37,546 nucleotides of DNA from Rhodoferax sp. GTDB lineage: Bacteria; Pseudomonadota; Gammaproteobacteria; Burkholderiales; Burkholderiaceae_C. The position numbers and the translations under genes were made by a program. Positions 23,681-32,973 of the stretch are shown here, one piece after another. Every line of letters begins with the position of its first letter. The stretch's first letter is position 1. The stretch is taken from contig JAGOUM010000025.1 in assembly GCA_018061265.1 (NCBI GenBank), positions 1 through 37,546 of the forward strand, read 5' to 3'. The notes beneath the pieces are model-generated. The model did no database searches and was not told the origin of the DNA. It worked only from the letters and a program-made list of their open reading frames with translations.

Positions 23681-24523
23681 ATGTTCAAACACATAAGCTC
23701 CGTCTTTCGATTCATCATTGCCGTTTTCTTTGTTGCAGCATCAATGAGTACACAGGCGAGCGCGCAAAGCAGGATGTCGACGCTGATGCAGACCAAACCC
23801 GACTATCAGCTGGGTGCAGGTGACTCCATACGTGTTCAGGTCTTTCAGAACCCGGACCTCACCGTGGAAACCCGGGTTTCTGAAAGTGGTTCGATCAGCT
23901 ACCCCTTGACGGGTGAGCTTGAGGTCGGTGGCCTGTCGCTGAGTGCCGCCGAGAGAAAGATCGCCGATGCGCTCAAACGCGGTGGGTTTGTGCAAAATCC
24001 GCAGGTGACCATCACCTTGACGCTTATTCGTGGAAATCAGGTTGCGGTGCTGGGACAGGTGAATCGGCCGGGGCGTTTTCCACTGGAAACCGCCAATACC
24101 CGCTTGAGTGACATGCTGGCGAACGCGGGTGGTGCTACCAGCACCGGCGATGATGTGGCCATTGTGGTGGGCAAACGCAACGGGCGACCGTTTCGCCAGC
24201 AAATTGATATTCCCTCCATTTTTCTGGAAGAAAAACTGCAGGACGATATTGTTCTGCAGGGCGGCGACAGCATTTACGTCCATCGTGCTCCCGTTTTTTA
24301 CATCTACGGTGAAACGCAGCGCCCCGGGGCGTACCGGGTTGAACGCGGCATGACCATCATGCAGGCACTGGCAACCGGTGGTGGACCCACCACGCGGGGC
24401 TCCGAGAGTCGGCTGCGTTTGCACCGCAAATCGACCAACGGCGGCGTGGTCCAGTCGACGCCCCAACTCACTGACAGCGTGCGCCCCAACGATGTGATCT
24501 TCGTCAACGAAAGCATTTTCTAA
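23681..24523 (+). CDS. epsE: Polysaccharide export protein EpsE (Wza-like)
   Basis: This 280-residue periplasmic and outer-membrane export protein has a signal peptide (FRFIIAVFFVAASMSTQASA) and a Poly_export domain starting YQLGAGDSIRVQVFQNPDLT. Two SLBB domains follow (VAVLGQVNRPGRFPLE and IYGETQRPGAYRVERGMTI), and it ends VRPNDVIFVNESIF. It forms the outlet for the polymer made by the downstream genes. No lipobox cysteine is seen, so it may lack the lipoprotein anchor of Wza. The stop is 9 bp before epsF, consistent with one operon. Confidence 0.92.
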   Translation: MFKHISSVFRFIIAVFFVAASMSTQASAQSRMSTLMQTKPDYQLGAGDSIRVQVFQNPDLTVETRVSESGSISYPLTGELEVGGLSLSAAERKIADALKRGGFVQNPQVTITLTLIRGNQVAVLGQVNRPGRFPLETANTRLSDMLANAGGATSTGDDVAIVVGKRNGRPFRQQIDIPSIFLEEKLQDDIVLQGGDSIYVHRAPVFYIYGETQRPGAYRVERGMTIMQALATGGGPTTRGSESRLRLHRKSTNGGVVQSTPQLTDSVRPNDVIFVNESIF

Positions 24524-24532
24524 GGCCACGGC

Positions 24533-25882
24533 ATGACGCTGCAACAGTTTTTTCTTATTCTGCGGGCCAAGTATTGGGTGGCGTTGCTGACGCTGGTTCT
24601 TGTGTCAGGGGTGGCACTTGCCGTCAGTCTGCTGACGCCCAAACAGTACGTTGCCAGTGCGGCGATTGTGATTGACGTCAAATCACCAGACCAGATCAGC
24701 GGGCAGATGCTGCAGGGCATGATGGCCCCGGGCTACATGGCGACACAGATTGACATCATCAACAGTGACCGGGTTGCCAAAGAAGTCGTCAAGCTGATGC
24801 GTCTGGACAAAAATGCAGAAATTCAAGCGCAATGGCAGCTTGCCACAAAAGGTCAGGGCGATCTGATTGACTGGCTTTCCGGGCGTTTGTTGAAATCCGT
24901 TGAGGTCAGTCCAAGTCGGGAAAGCAACGTCATCAGTATCAAGTTTGCCAGTGAAGTCCCCAAATTGGCCGCCGCCACAGCCAACGCTTTTGCACAGGCT
25001 TATATCAACGTCAATCTGGACCTGCGCCTTTCTCCAGCTCGCCAGTATGCTACGTTTTTTGAAGAACAAACCAAGGACGCACGAGCCAAACTTGAGGCGG
25101 CACAGGCCGCGCTTTCACAATACCAACAGGCCAATGGCATCACCTCTGCCGATGACGCACTGGATTTTGAAACCGCCAAACTCAACGAAACCAGTGCACA
25201 ATTGACCGCCGTCCAGGGTCAGACCACCGACAGTCAAAGCAAGCGTCTAACCGGAAAGGCTGACACGCTGCCAGAAGTCATGCAGAGTGCACTGGTCAAC
25301 GGATTGAAAACCGACATCTCCAGACTCGAGGTCAAATTGCGTGAAAGCAGCGTCAACTTGGGAAAGAATCACCCACAAATCACCGGCTACGAAGCCGAGT
25401 TGTTTGCCTTGAGAGCGCAGCTTGAAACTGAAATCCGACGCATCGCCAGCTCGATCGAGACCAGCTACCAGGTTGGCAAGGAACGCGAGGCACGTCTCCA
25501 AAGTGCTTTGGCGGCACAGAAAGCCCGGGTGTTATTGCTCAACAAACAACGAGACGAGTTGAAGGTGATGCGCCGGGAGGTGGAGTCGGCACAGCGCACC
25601 TTCGAGTCGGTGAGCCAAAGGGCGTCTCAGACCAGCATGGAGAGCCGTGTAACTCAGACCAACATCGCGATCCTCAACCCCGCCACGGTGCCGACTGTTC
25701 CGACCAAACCAAGAGTGGTATTCAACCTGGCCATGGCCGTGTTCTTTGGCACTTTGCTTGGCGTTGGCTTGGCGATTGGACTGGAACTGCTCAATCGTCG
25801 TGTCCGCAGCCCGCGCGACCTGTCGGAAGCGTTGGGTATTCCGCTGCTTGGATCGATCTCGCATGTGGGAGTCAAAGCATGA
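24533..25882 (+). CDS. epsF: Chain-length determinant protein EpsF
   Basis: This 449-residue Wzz/GNVR-type polysaccharide co-polymerase sets polymer length and links the inner membrane to the export channel. The N-terminal helix is residues about 14-36 (YWVALLTLVLVSGVALAVSL). A periplasmic Wzz domain and a long coiled-coil (residues about 170-370) follow. The second membrane helix is near 395-418 (VVFNLAMAVFFGTLLGVGLA), after the Pro-rich lead PATVPTVPTKP. The cytoplasmic tail is short, with the kinase supplied separately by EpsG. Its stop overlaps the epsG start as ATGA (25879-25882). Confidence 0.92.
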   Translation: MTLQQFFLILRAKYWVALLTLVLVSGVALAVSLLTPKQYVASAAIVIDVKSPDQISGQMLQGMMAPGYMATQIDIINSDRVAKEVVKLMRLDKNAEIQAQWQLATKGQGDLIDWLSGRLLKSVEVSPSRESNVISIKFASEVPKLAAATANAFAQAYINVNLDLRLSPARQYATFFEEQTKDARAKLEAAQAALSQYQQANGITSADDALDFETAKLNETSAQLTAVQGQTTDSQSKRLTGKADTLPEVMQSALVNGLKTDISRLEVKLRESSVNLGKNHPQITGYEAELFALRAQLETEIRRIASSIETSYQVGKEREARLQSALAAQKARVLLLNKQRDELKVMRREVESAQRTFESVSQRASQTSMESRVTQTNIAILNPATVPTVPTKPRVVFNLAMAVFFGTLLGVGLAIGLELLNRRVRSPRDLSEALGIPLLGSISHVGVKA

Positions 25883-26763
25883 CAGAACCTACTGAATCGG
25901 GCAATGTGATTGCCACGGGTAACCTGCGCTCCATTGGCGACATTCTGGTCTCGCATGGCAAACTGAGCTCCAAGGATTTGCAGAACATCCTGGAGCGTCA
26001 AAATCAGGACAAGGTGCCGTTTGGCGAGGCGGCCATTGCGCTAAAGCTGCTCGAGAAGAAAGATATCGACTTCGCGCTGAGTCGTCAATTTGATTACGCC
26101 TATCTGCCTGAGGCTGACAGGAGTTTGAGCCCTGAGCTGGTATCTGCCTACCAGCCCTTCAGTCGAGTCGGGGAAAACCTGCGCGCGGTTCGCAGTCAGC
26201 TGATGTTGCGCTGGTTTAATGTGGAGCCGCACCGCAAGGCGATAACCGTCGTCAGCCCTGGTGTTGCTGAGGGTCGCAGCTTTGTGGCGGCCAACCTGGC
26301 GATTGTGTTTGCGCAGCAGGGGCAGCGCACCTTGCTGATCGACGCCGACATGCGCGCCAAGCCTGCACGCAGCCAGCAGGCGCTGTTCAAGCTAGGGCCA
26401 GGGGCGGGGTTGTCTGGCATTTTGTCCGGTCGTTCAGGCCTTGAAGCTGCCCAACAGGTACCTGGCCTGCCCGGTTTGGCCGTCCTGCCGGCGGGTGCCG
26501 TACCGCCCAACCCGCAGGAATTGCTGGGGCGAGCCGGATTTGTGCAACTGATCCAGGAAGCTGCCGAACAGGTTGATGTGATCCTCATCGACACGCCCGG
26601 CGGCAATGCATATGCCGACGCAGAGATCGTTTCAGCACGAGCTGGCGCCGCTTTGATGGTCTCGCGCAAGAACCAGAGCCTGATTCATGAGACAACAGAA
26701 CTGGCCAGCCGTTTACAAAACAATGGCGTGGCGCTGGTGGGCTACGTTTTGAACGATGCCTGA
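25879..26763 (+). CDS. epsG: EpsG, BY-kinase-like partner of EpsF
   Basis: This 294-residue cytoplasmic protein has an N-terminal helical domain (ILVSHGKLSSKDLQNILERQ) like the GSPII_E N-terminal type, followed by a MinD/BY-kinase-like ATPase domain. Its P-loop region is VVSPGVAEGRSFVAANLAIV, Walker A' is TLLIDADMRAKPA, and Walker B is VDVILIDTPGG. The lysine of a classical GKS/T loop is replaced by Arg (EGRS). The C-terminus has no Tyr cluster. It should regulate polymer length with EpsF, either by kinase activity or as an ATP-binding switch. Coupled to epsF by an ATGA overlap; overlaps the next gene by 8 bp. Confidence 0.9.
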   Translation: MTEPTESGNVIATGNLRSIGDILVSHGKLSSKDLQNILERQNQDKVPFGEAAIALKLLEKKDIDFALSRQFDYAYLPEADRSLSPELVSAYQPFSRVGENLRAVRSQLMLRWFNVEPHRKAITVVSPGVAEGRSFVAANLAIVFAQQGQRTLLIDADMRAKPARSQQALFKLGPGAGLSGILSGRSGLEAAQQVPGLPGLAVLPAGAVPPNPQELLGRAGFVQLIQEAAEQVDVILIDTPGGNAYADAEIVSARAGAALMVSRKNQSLIHETTELASRLQNNGVALVGYVLNDA

Positions 26764-28291
26764 ACTGGATGACGCGATGCCACAGCGCGGCCAACATGAC
26801 CTGGTAAACCGCAGCATTCGGGCCGTTATCTGGAGCTATATCGGCGGCATCAGCCGCATCGTTGCCCAGTTGTTGATTCAGGTCTGGTTGGCCCGGGTTT
26901 TGGGGCCGGCTGTATTTGGTCAGTTTGCGGCGGTGCTGGTCGTCATTGGGTTTGGTTGGCTAGTGGCCGACTGCGGTTTTGGCGCAGCACTGATCCAGAA
27001 AAAAGATATCTCTGAGGCGGATATCAGCTTTGCGCTGGGCTGGATTCTGGTGCTTTCGCTGGCCAGTGCATCAGTTGTGATGCTATTGGCACCTTTTCTG
27101 GCCGGTGCCATTGGTGATCCGTCTTTGGCAGCACCGTTTATTGCGTGCGGCCCAATTATTGCGATTCAGGCAGTTTCCAACTTGAGTGTCTCGCTGATGC
27201 GACGTAATCTGGATGCCAAGCGGGACCAGATTATTCATGTGTTGGCCTACGTGATAGGTTTTGGCGGCGTTGCGGTTGGTCTGGCCATGATGGAGATGGG
27301 TGTCTGGAGCCTTGTCATTGGCTTTCTGGTCCAAACTCTGATCATTTTGCTGGCCAGTTATTGGATTATCCGTCATACCCTGCGGCCAACACTTCGTGGT
27401 GACGCACAGCTTGGTATTTTTGGTTTGGGAGTGCTTGGAACCAACCTGGCCAATCAGGCAATCGTCAGCGTTGACCGTTTTTTGATCGGCAGAATCTGGG
27501 GTATACCTGCGCTGGGCAACTATTCAGCGGCATCCAATTTGTCACAGGTTCCCATCGGCCTTTTGGTGAACTCGTTTCAGACAGTTGTTTTCTCTTCAGC
27601 CTCACAGGTACAGGATGATCCAGTCCGCTTGCGACAAGGCTACTCGGCCATTCTGACCCTGGCCAGCCTGGTGACGTTCCCCCTGGCTGCTGGCCTGGCA
27701 CTCAAGGCAGATTTCATCGTCCATTTGTTATACGGTGACAAATGGACCGAGGCCGGACCCCTATTTGCGGCATTCTGCGTCGCCCTGCCTTTCTCCGCAA
27801 TGCTGGCTATTTCGGGACCGATGTTATGGGCCGTCGGCGCGGTATACAAAGAATTTCGCGTGCAGATTCTTGTCGTCGCAACACTGGCTGCTGGCTTGCT
27901 AATGCTGTCAGACCAGCCCATCTCAGTGGCAGTGTGGTTCATTACGCTGGTCTATTTCCTGCGCTTTGTGTTGATCTACCTTGGTTTGGCGTCGCGTATC
28001 AACTTGCGCCACTACGATGCGATCCGGGCCCTGGCGGGTGGCTTGGCATTGGCTGCCGTGGTAATGGTCGTCGATTGGGTCACTGGACTGGCGATCCCAG
28101 CGCATCAACAAGGGCAGATCGCCTGGGTTTCAGCGCAAATATTCTTGATGGGTCTGGCCTGTATTGCGATGGTGCGCATGATGCCGACCCGGCTATTTGG
28201 CATTACGCTGAGTCGGCAGTTGCTGGACCGCACCTCTGACTCCAGATTCGCAAGTGTGCTGTGCAGCTTGCTCGGCCTGAAGCCTCATTGA
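26756..28291 (+). CDS. Wzx-type lipid-linked oligosaccharide flippase
   Basis: This 511-residue integral membrane protein has about 12-14 hydrophobic helices and is a member of the MOP/polysaccharide synthase family. It begins NRSIRAVIWSYIGGISRIVA, then LLIQVWLARVLGPAVFGQFA, the signature of this family. Conserved DRFLIGRIWGIPALGNYSA lies near the middle. It should flip undecaprenyl-linked repeat units across the inner membrane. The start is either ATG 26756, overlapping the epsG stop, or ATG 26777. Translation coupling with epsG favours the first. Confidence 0.9.
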   Translation: MPELDDAMPQRGQHDLVNRSIRAVIWSYIGGISRIVAQLLIQVWLARVLGPAVFGQFAAVLVVIGFGWLVADCGFGAALIQKKDISEADISFALGWILVLSLASASVVMLLAPFLAGAIGDPSLAAPFIACGPIIAIQAVSNLSVSLMRRNLDAKRDQIIHVLAYVIGFGGVAVGLAMMEMGVWSLVIGFLVQTLIILLASYWIIRHTLRPTLRGDAQLGIFGLGVLGTNLANQAIVSVDRFLIGRIWGIPALGNYSAASNLSQVPIGLLVNSFQTVVFSSASQVQDDPVRLRQGYSAILTLASLVTFPLAAGLALKADFIVHLLYGDKWTEAGPLFAAFCVALPFSAMLAISGPMLWAVGAVYKEFRVQILVVATLAAGLLMLSDQPISVAVWFITLVYFLRFVLIYLGLASRINLRHYDAIRALAGGLALAAVVMVVDWVTGLAIPAHQQGQIAWVSAQIFLMGLACIAMVRMMPTRLFGITLSRQLLDRTSDSRFASVLCSLLGLKPH

Positions 28292-28342
28292 TCGCAACAA
28301 ATTTCCCCAAGCTCGATGAATTGACAAGCAAATACTGATTTC

Positions 28343-29704
28343 ATGGATTTTTCTGTCTTCGTATCTGCCTCCGCAATCATTGCTGCCCTGTTGACGGGCC
28401 TAGCGCTGCCTATTGCCGTGGTCTTGACCTATAGCCGATTTGGTGTTGGCATCAGTATTGTTGTCCTTGCATTTATTATCGACACCATCACCATGGGTGA
28501 TATTGCCTTGGACCTTGGTCTGAAGTTATATTATCCGGATATATTTTTACTAATTCTTGCCACAGCTGCTCTAATCAGATACATAGTTCCAAATGACCGT
28601 CCCGCAGCCAGCGTTTTATGGTTTATTTTTTGTGCAATATTTTTATTCAGTACACTAACAGGATTGATGAGTTTTGGTTCTTCTGCAGGGGTGGATGCTC
28701 GTCCTTACTTCTATCTTGCAGCAGTTGGTCTTTATGGAATGGGATTTAAGATTGAGACCGAGCAACTTGATATATTATTCAAAGGAATGTATCTGATCAC
28801 TATTTTCCTGATCGGTTTGACATTCTATCGCTGGGCTGTTTATTTTATACCTGTCTCGAGTTTATTACCTCCAGGAGGCACTTACAACGTCGATGGCGCA
28901 ATTCGTGTTATTTACTCTCATCATGTTTTACTGATTGCTCAAGTTGGATTGTTGGTTGTTTTCTATTCTGGCTTATCCAAGGTTTTTTCTGTTTCAAGTC
29001 TGCTATCACCCCTGCTTGTCGGCATGGTTCTTGTTTTGCAGCATCGTTCTGTTTGGCTAGCAGCAATAGTTGGTACTTTTTTTCACTTTATTCTCGGACG
29101 AGACAAACTTCAATCCAGCCAACGAAAAGGTACTTTAATATACGTACTGATTGCTTTGCTCATTGCAGGTGCTTCAACACAGTTCAGCGATAGTTTGCAA
29201 GGTATTTCCAAACAGGTAAAATCAGGTGCTACTACTGCATTAGCCGCTGATGGATCTGTTGGTGAACGCCTGGAAAGCTGGCAAGAATTAATAAGAATAT
29301 GGATAAATGCTGGACCGAGATCTGTTCTGGTTGGACAAAGTTTCGGGGCTGACAATACCAGATACGTCACAAACGAACGTGGTGAATCAATTAAAATTGA
29401 TTACACAGCCCACAATTTTTATGTGCAAACTTTGTTCAATATGGGACTGGTTGGATTATTAACATATATTTTTATTGTTATCTATGCATTAAGTGGCTTA
29501 AAAACAATTCGAGAGAATTTATCAAATAAATCGCTCGCTGAAGCAATGATTGTCATCATTGTGACCCAATTGGTCTACTATATTCCCTATGGTGCAGACT
29601 ATTTTCAGGGATTGATACTTGGAGTCATCGTCGCCTTTGTCAATAAAAACAAACCATCAACTGCCTCAAAGTATAAAAACTCAATCTCTCCCTTGCCAGG
29701 GTAA
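28343..29704 (+). CDS. Wzy/O-antigen-ligase-like polysaccharide polymerase
   Basis: This 453-residue protein has about ten transmembrane helices and a large periplasmic loop near residues 285-365. The loop holds GERLESWQELIRIWINAGPR and is followed by TAHNFYVQTLFNMGLVGLLT, the conserved HN-x(4-6)-L-x-x-x-G region of Wzy_C/WaaL proteins. QHRSVWLAAIV is also typical. It polymerises lipid-linked repeat units in the periplasm. The coding sequence is visibly more AT-rich than epsE-G, as expected for a serotype-specific, exchanged gene. It stands 51 bp after the flippase and 4 bp before the GT9 gene. Confidence 0.82.
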   Translation: MDFSVFVSASAIIAALLTGLALPIAVVLTYSRFGVGISIVVLAFIIDTITMGDIALDLGLKLYYPDIFLLILATAALIRYIVPNDRPAASVLWFIFCAIFLFSTLTGLMSFGSSAGVDARPYFYLAAVGLYGMGFKIETEQLDILFKGMYLITIFLIGLTFYRWAVYFIPVSSLLPPGGTYNVDGAIRVIYSHHVLLIAQVGLLVVFYSGLSKVFSVSSLLSPLLVGMVLVLQHRSVWLAAIVGTFFHFILGRDKLQSSQRKGTLIYVLIALLIAGASTQFSDSLQGISKQVKSGATTALAADGSVGERLESWQELIRIWINAGPRSVLVGQSFGADNTRYVTNERGESIKIDYTAHNFYVQTLFNMGLVGLLTYIFIVIYALSGLKTIRENLSNKSLAEAMIVIIVTQLVYYIPYGADYFQGLILGVIVAFVNKNKPSTASKYKNSISPLPG

Positions 29705-29708
29705 GTAG

Positions 29709-30884
29709 ATGAAACAAGTTCTTAGACATCTATTGGATCGACTCATATTGCTGCTGGACGGCATTGCGATATTGGATTGGCCTTGCAAGAAGCATTCCAC
29801 TGATATCGCCATCATTCGTCTGGATGCGATCGGCGACTTCTCTGTCTGGCTGGACTCTGCCAAGGAATACCGTCGCATTTACCCATCTCAACGAATCGTC
29901 TTGATCACCAATGCCGCCTGTATAGAGTTGGCTCGCCACTTACCTTATTGGGATGACATTTGGCCGATCAACATGCACCGCCTGACAACGGATTTCAGGT
30001 ATCGCTGGTCAACAATGCGCCAAATTAGTCAGGCGCATTTTGCTTTGGCCATTCAGCCCGCCTATTCCCGCGATCTGATGCAGGGAGACAGCGCGTTGCG
30101 AGCTACAGCTGCCAGGCAGCGCATCGGATCTGTTGGTGACACCAGCAACACGCGGGCTGCCGACAAGACCATGAGCGACCGTTGGTTTACCAAGTTACTT
30201 GCCGCTCGGCAAGAACCCCTGATGGAGTTGCTTCGCAATGCTGAATTTATCAGCCAACTGACGGGTCAACCCTATTCGGCGCAACTGCCCAAATTGCCGA
30301 TCCTGGTAGTCTTGCCAGAAAACCTTCGCGTCAAGGGTGAATATTGCATCTTGTTTCCAGGTGCTGCCTGGCATGGCCGACAGTGGGACAAGAGTGCATT
30401 TGTGAGCGTGGGTGTAAACTTAAATCAACGGTATGGCTGGCAAATTGTCCTGTGTGGAGCATCAAGTGACCATGCACTTTGCAAAGCAATTTCAGAATCA
30501 GCCCCCATAACGTTCATGAACCTGGCAGGTAAAACCAGCTTGGCTGAACTTGCGGAGCTGATTCGTGCCGCGCGAATGCTGGTCGCTAATGAGACTTCAG
30601 CAGTTCATATCGCGACCGCTGTAGGGACACCAACAGTTTGTATCACCGGGGGCGGGCACTACGGACGCTTTGTGCCGTATCCGTCTCATTTGCCCGGGAT
30701 CAAACCAACCCTTGCAAGTTGCCCCATGCCTTGCTTCAACTGCAATTGGGTGTGCAATCAACCCCATGACCCATCGGGGCCGGTACCCTGCATTCAGGCC
30801 ATTTCAGTTCCACTAGTCTTGTCCATGGCAAATATGGCACTGAGTGAAAGTGGCTCCCCAGCATGTACACAAACCTCACTTTAG
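29709..30884 (+). CDS. GT9 (heptosyltransferase-like) glycosyltransferase
   Basis: This 391-residue GT-B-fold protein belongs to the ADP-heptose:LPS heptosyltransferase family. The N-terminal domain has IAIIRLDAIGDFSVWLDSAK. The C-terminal domain has ILFPGAAWHGRQWDKSAFVS, IVLCGASSDHALCKAI, NLAGKTSLAELAELIRAAR and LVANETSAVHIATAVGTPTV, which form the nucleotide-sugar site. The C-terminus carries several Cys residues (CPMPCFNCNWVC, then CIQAI) that may bind metal, a feature of some EPS-locus GT9 members. It transfers a sugar, not necessarily heptose, to the growing repeat unit. Confidence 0.86.
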   Translation: MKQVLRHLLDRLILLLDGIAILDWPCKKHSTDIAIIRLDAIGDFSVWLDSAKEYRRIYPSQRIVLITNAACIELARHLPYWDDIWPINMHRLTTDFRYRWSTMRQISQAHFALAIQPAYSRDLMQGDSALRATAARQRIGSVGDTSNTRAADKTMSDRWFTKLLAARQEPLMELLRNAEFISQLTGQPYSAQLPKLPILVVLPENLRVKGEYCILFPGAAWHGRQWDKSAFVSVGVNLNQRYGWQIVLCGASSDHALCKAISESAPITFMNLAGKTSLAELAELIRAARMLVANETSAVHIATAVGTPTVCITGGGHYGRFVPYPSHLPGIKPTLASCPMPCFNCNWVCNQPHDPSGPVPCIQAISVPLVLSMANMALSESGSPACTQTSL

Positions 30885-30930
30885 GTACAGTCGGTGCTGC
30901 TTTTAACGACTAACAATAAAGTGATCTGCT

Positions 30931-31800
30931 GTGGGTAAGCATTCAAAATGCCTGTACGTCGTTATGACGTGTTTTAACCGCAAGTCGCAAACCTTGGCGT
31001 GCCTCGAGGCACTCTTTAATAATGCGGTGGTTAGAAGCGGCGAGGTCGATATCCATGTTGTCGTGGTTGACGACGGAAGCACTGACGGGTCATCTGAGGC
31101 CATTCTTGGTGCGCACCCCACAGTCCAAGTGATTCGAGGTGACGGCAATCTCTATTGGTGCCGTGGAATGCATCGGGCGATTGAGGAAGCCCAAAAACAT
31201 CATTTTGACTATTTACTCTGGCTCAATGACGACACCTTGCTGTTCGAAGACGCACTTGGCAGACTGTTGCTTTGTGATGCCAATTTGTTGGCAAACTCAA
31301 ACAAACCACGCCTGATTGTTGGCAGTACCCATGACAAGACAAGTGGAATATTGTCGTACGGTGGTCAGGTGCGCTCACCCGGACTTCGACGCACGCGTTT
31401 TCAGCTGCTTGAAAACAAGAGCTCGCAACCGGTGCGCTGTGACACCATGACAGGAAATATTGTTTTGGTTCCCGCCAGCACACAATCATTGGTTGGGAAT
31501 CTTGACCCTACGTTTGAGCACGCCATGGGCGACACTGACTATGCGTTGCGAGCAGTGCGCCTAGGTGTCGAAGTTTGGGCCGCCCCAGGAGTTCACGGTA
31601 CTTGCAGCGACAATCCGGCGGAAAACACGTTCATGGATGCCAAGTTGCCACTTAGCGCGCGCCTCAAGTTGATACTTGGGCGCAAAGGCTTGCCCTGGCG
31701 TTCTTGGCTGGTTTTTACACAGCGGCATACCGGTATCTTTTGGCCATTGTATTTTTTATGGCCATACTTGAGTTTGATCCTTGGTCGCTATGGTCGTTGA
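30931..31800 (+). CDS. GT2 family glycosyltransferase
   Basis: This 289-residue GT-A enzyme has the N-terminal strand KCLYVVMTCFNRKSQTLACL, then DIHVVVVDDGSTDGSSEAIL (nucleotide site), and YLLWLNDDTLLFEDAL with the DxD-like NDD metal site. A third motif is MGDTDYALRAVRLGVEVW, including the catalytic-base region. This matches rhamnosyl- or galactofuranosyl-type GT2 proteins. The start is GTG at 30931. An ATG at 30964 would remove the first core strand, so it is unlikely. The donor sugar cannot be told from the sequence. Confidence 0.86.
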   Translation: MGKHSKCLYVVMTCFNRKSQTLACLEALFNNAVVRSGEVDIHVVVVDDGSTDGSSEAILGAHPTVQVIRGDGNLYWCRGMHRAIEEAQKHHFDYLLWLNDDTLLFEDALGRLLLCDANLLANSNKPRLIVGSTHDKTSGILSYGGQVRSPGLRRTRFQLLENKSSQPVRCDTMTGNIVLVPASTQSLVGNLDPTFEHAMGDTDYALRAVRLGVEVWAAPGVHGTCSDNPAENTFMDAKLPLSARLKLILGRKGLPWRSWLVFTQRHTGIFWPLYFLWPYLSLILGRYGR

Positions 31801-31832
31801 AAATTGAATAACATAATTTCATTGAAATAATA

Positions 31833-32930
31833 ATGAAATCAATAATTAAAGCAGTCATTATCACCAATGTTCCAGCCCCGTACAGAATTCCTGGCTGGCA
31901 GCTTATATCCAAAATGAGCGATATTAATCTTAATGTAGTTTTTTGCTCAAAATCAAATATTGATATCACCTTAAATTCAGATTCACTTGGATTTAGTGTT
32001 TATTATTTGCGTGGTAAATATCGAGAATATGGTATCCGATTTTTGCACAGTGATATTGGTGTTTGGGGTTTATTAAGTAAATTAAAACCTGATGTAGTTA
32101 TTACAACCGGATTTATTCCCACTTACCTATTTGCATTTACTTGGACTATTTTTCATAATATACCTCATATTTCTATGACTGATGGCACTATTAAATCAGA
32201 GAAAAATTTGTCATTTATCCACAAACTCTTGAGAAAAATTGTTTACCGGCATAGTGCTGCTTTTGTCGGTGCCAGCAAAGGTTCAATGGAGCTATTTGAA
32301 AAATATGATGTCGATGCATCTAAAGTGCACCAATCATCTCTTTGCGTGCACAATCAGAATTTTAATTTACCTGACACCGAAAAGGTTAGCGACTTTCTTT
32401 TCAGCGGCAGGTTTATCGATTTGAAAAATCCTATTTTTGCCATTCAAGTTGCTGCCGCAACTGCCAAAATTCTCGGTCGAAAGACCACCCTTGACATTCT
32501 CGGGCAAGGCGAGAAGGAGCAAGAGATACGCACCTTTGCCGATTCAGTGAAAGATCATGTGGTCGTAAGATTTTTAGGATACTTGCCACAACTTGAATTA
32601 CCTAGCGTTTTTTCGAAAGCTCGAATTTTTTTGTTCCCAACAAAATTCGATTGTTGGGGCTTGGTGACCAATGAAGCATGTGCCGCTGGGTTGCCAGTTT
32701 TAATATCCCCTCATGCGGGTGCTGCCGACGAATTAGTAAAAACAGGTGTCAACGGCTATGTGCTGAAGCTAGATGTCAATATTTGGAGTGAGGCCGCTTC
32801 GCGGTTACTCTGTGATAAAACTTTGTATACGCAGTTCTCAAGGCAAGCAAGAGATATGTTAAGTGCCTATAACTTTGAAAATGCTGCTGCCGGACTTGCC
32901 GCAGCCATCCGACAAGCTGCTGGTAAGTAA
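31833..32930 (+). CDS. GT4 family glycosyltransferase (AT-rich)
   Basis: This 365-residue GT-B enzyme has N-terminal VIITNVPAPYRIPGWQLISK, typical of GT4 proteins with a PAPYR motif. The C-terminal donor site is FDCWGLVTNEACAAGLPVLI, carrying a D/E-x7-E variant in which Asp replaces the first Glu. DFLFSGRFIDLKNP marks the start of the second domain. Base composition is much more AT-rich than the flanking GT genes, suggesting separate acquisition. The gene overlaps only the non-preferred start of the next gene. Confidence 0.86.
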   Translation: MKSIIKAVIITNVPAPYRIPGWQLISKMSDINLNVVFCSKSNIDITLNSDSLGFSVYYLRGKYREYGIRFLHSDIGVWGLLSKLKPDVVITTGFIPTYLFAFTWTIFHNIPHISMTDGTIKSEKNLSFIHKLLRKIVYRHSAAFVGASKGSMELFEKYDVDASKVHQSSLCVHNQNFNLPDTEKVSDFLFSGRFIDLKNPIFAIQVAAATAKILGRKTTLDILGQGEKEQEIRTFADSVKDHVVVRFLGYLPQLELPSVFSKARIFLFPTKFDCWGLVTNEACAAGLPVLISPHAGAADELVKTGVNGYVLKLDVNIWSEAASRLLCDKTLYTQFSRQARDMLSAYNFENAAAGLAAAIRQAAGK

Positions 32931-32973
32931 CTCCATCGATACTAAGTTTACCCACACATATCAACCCAGCAAT

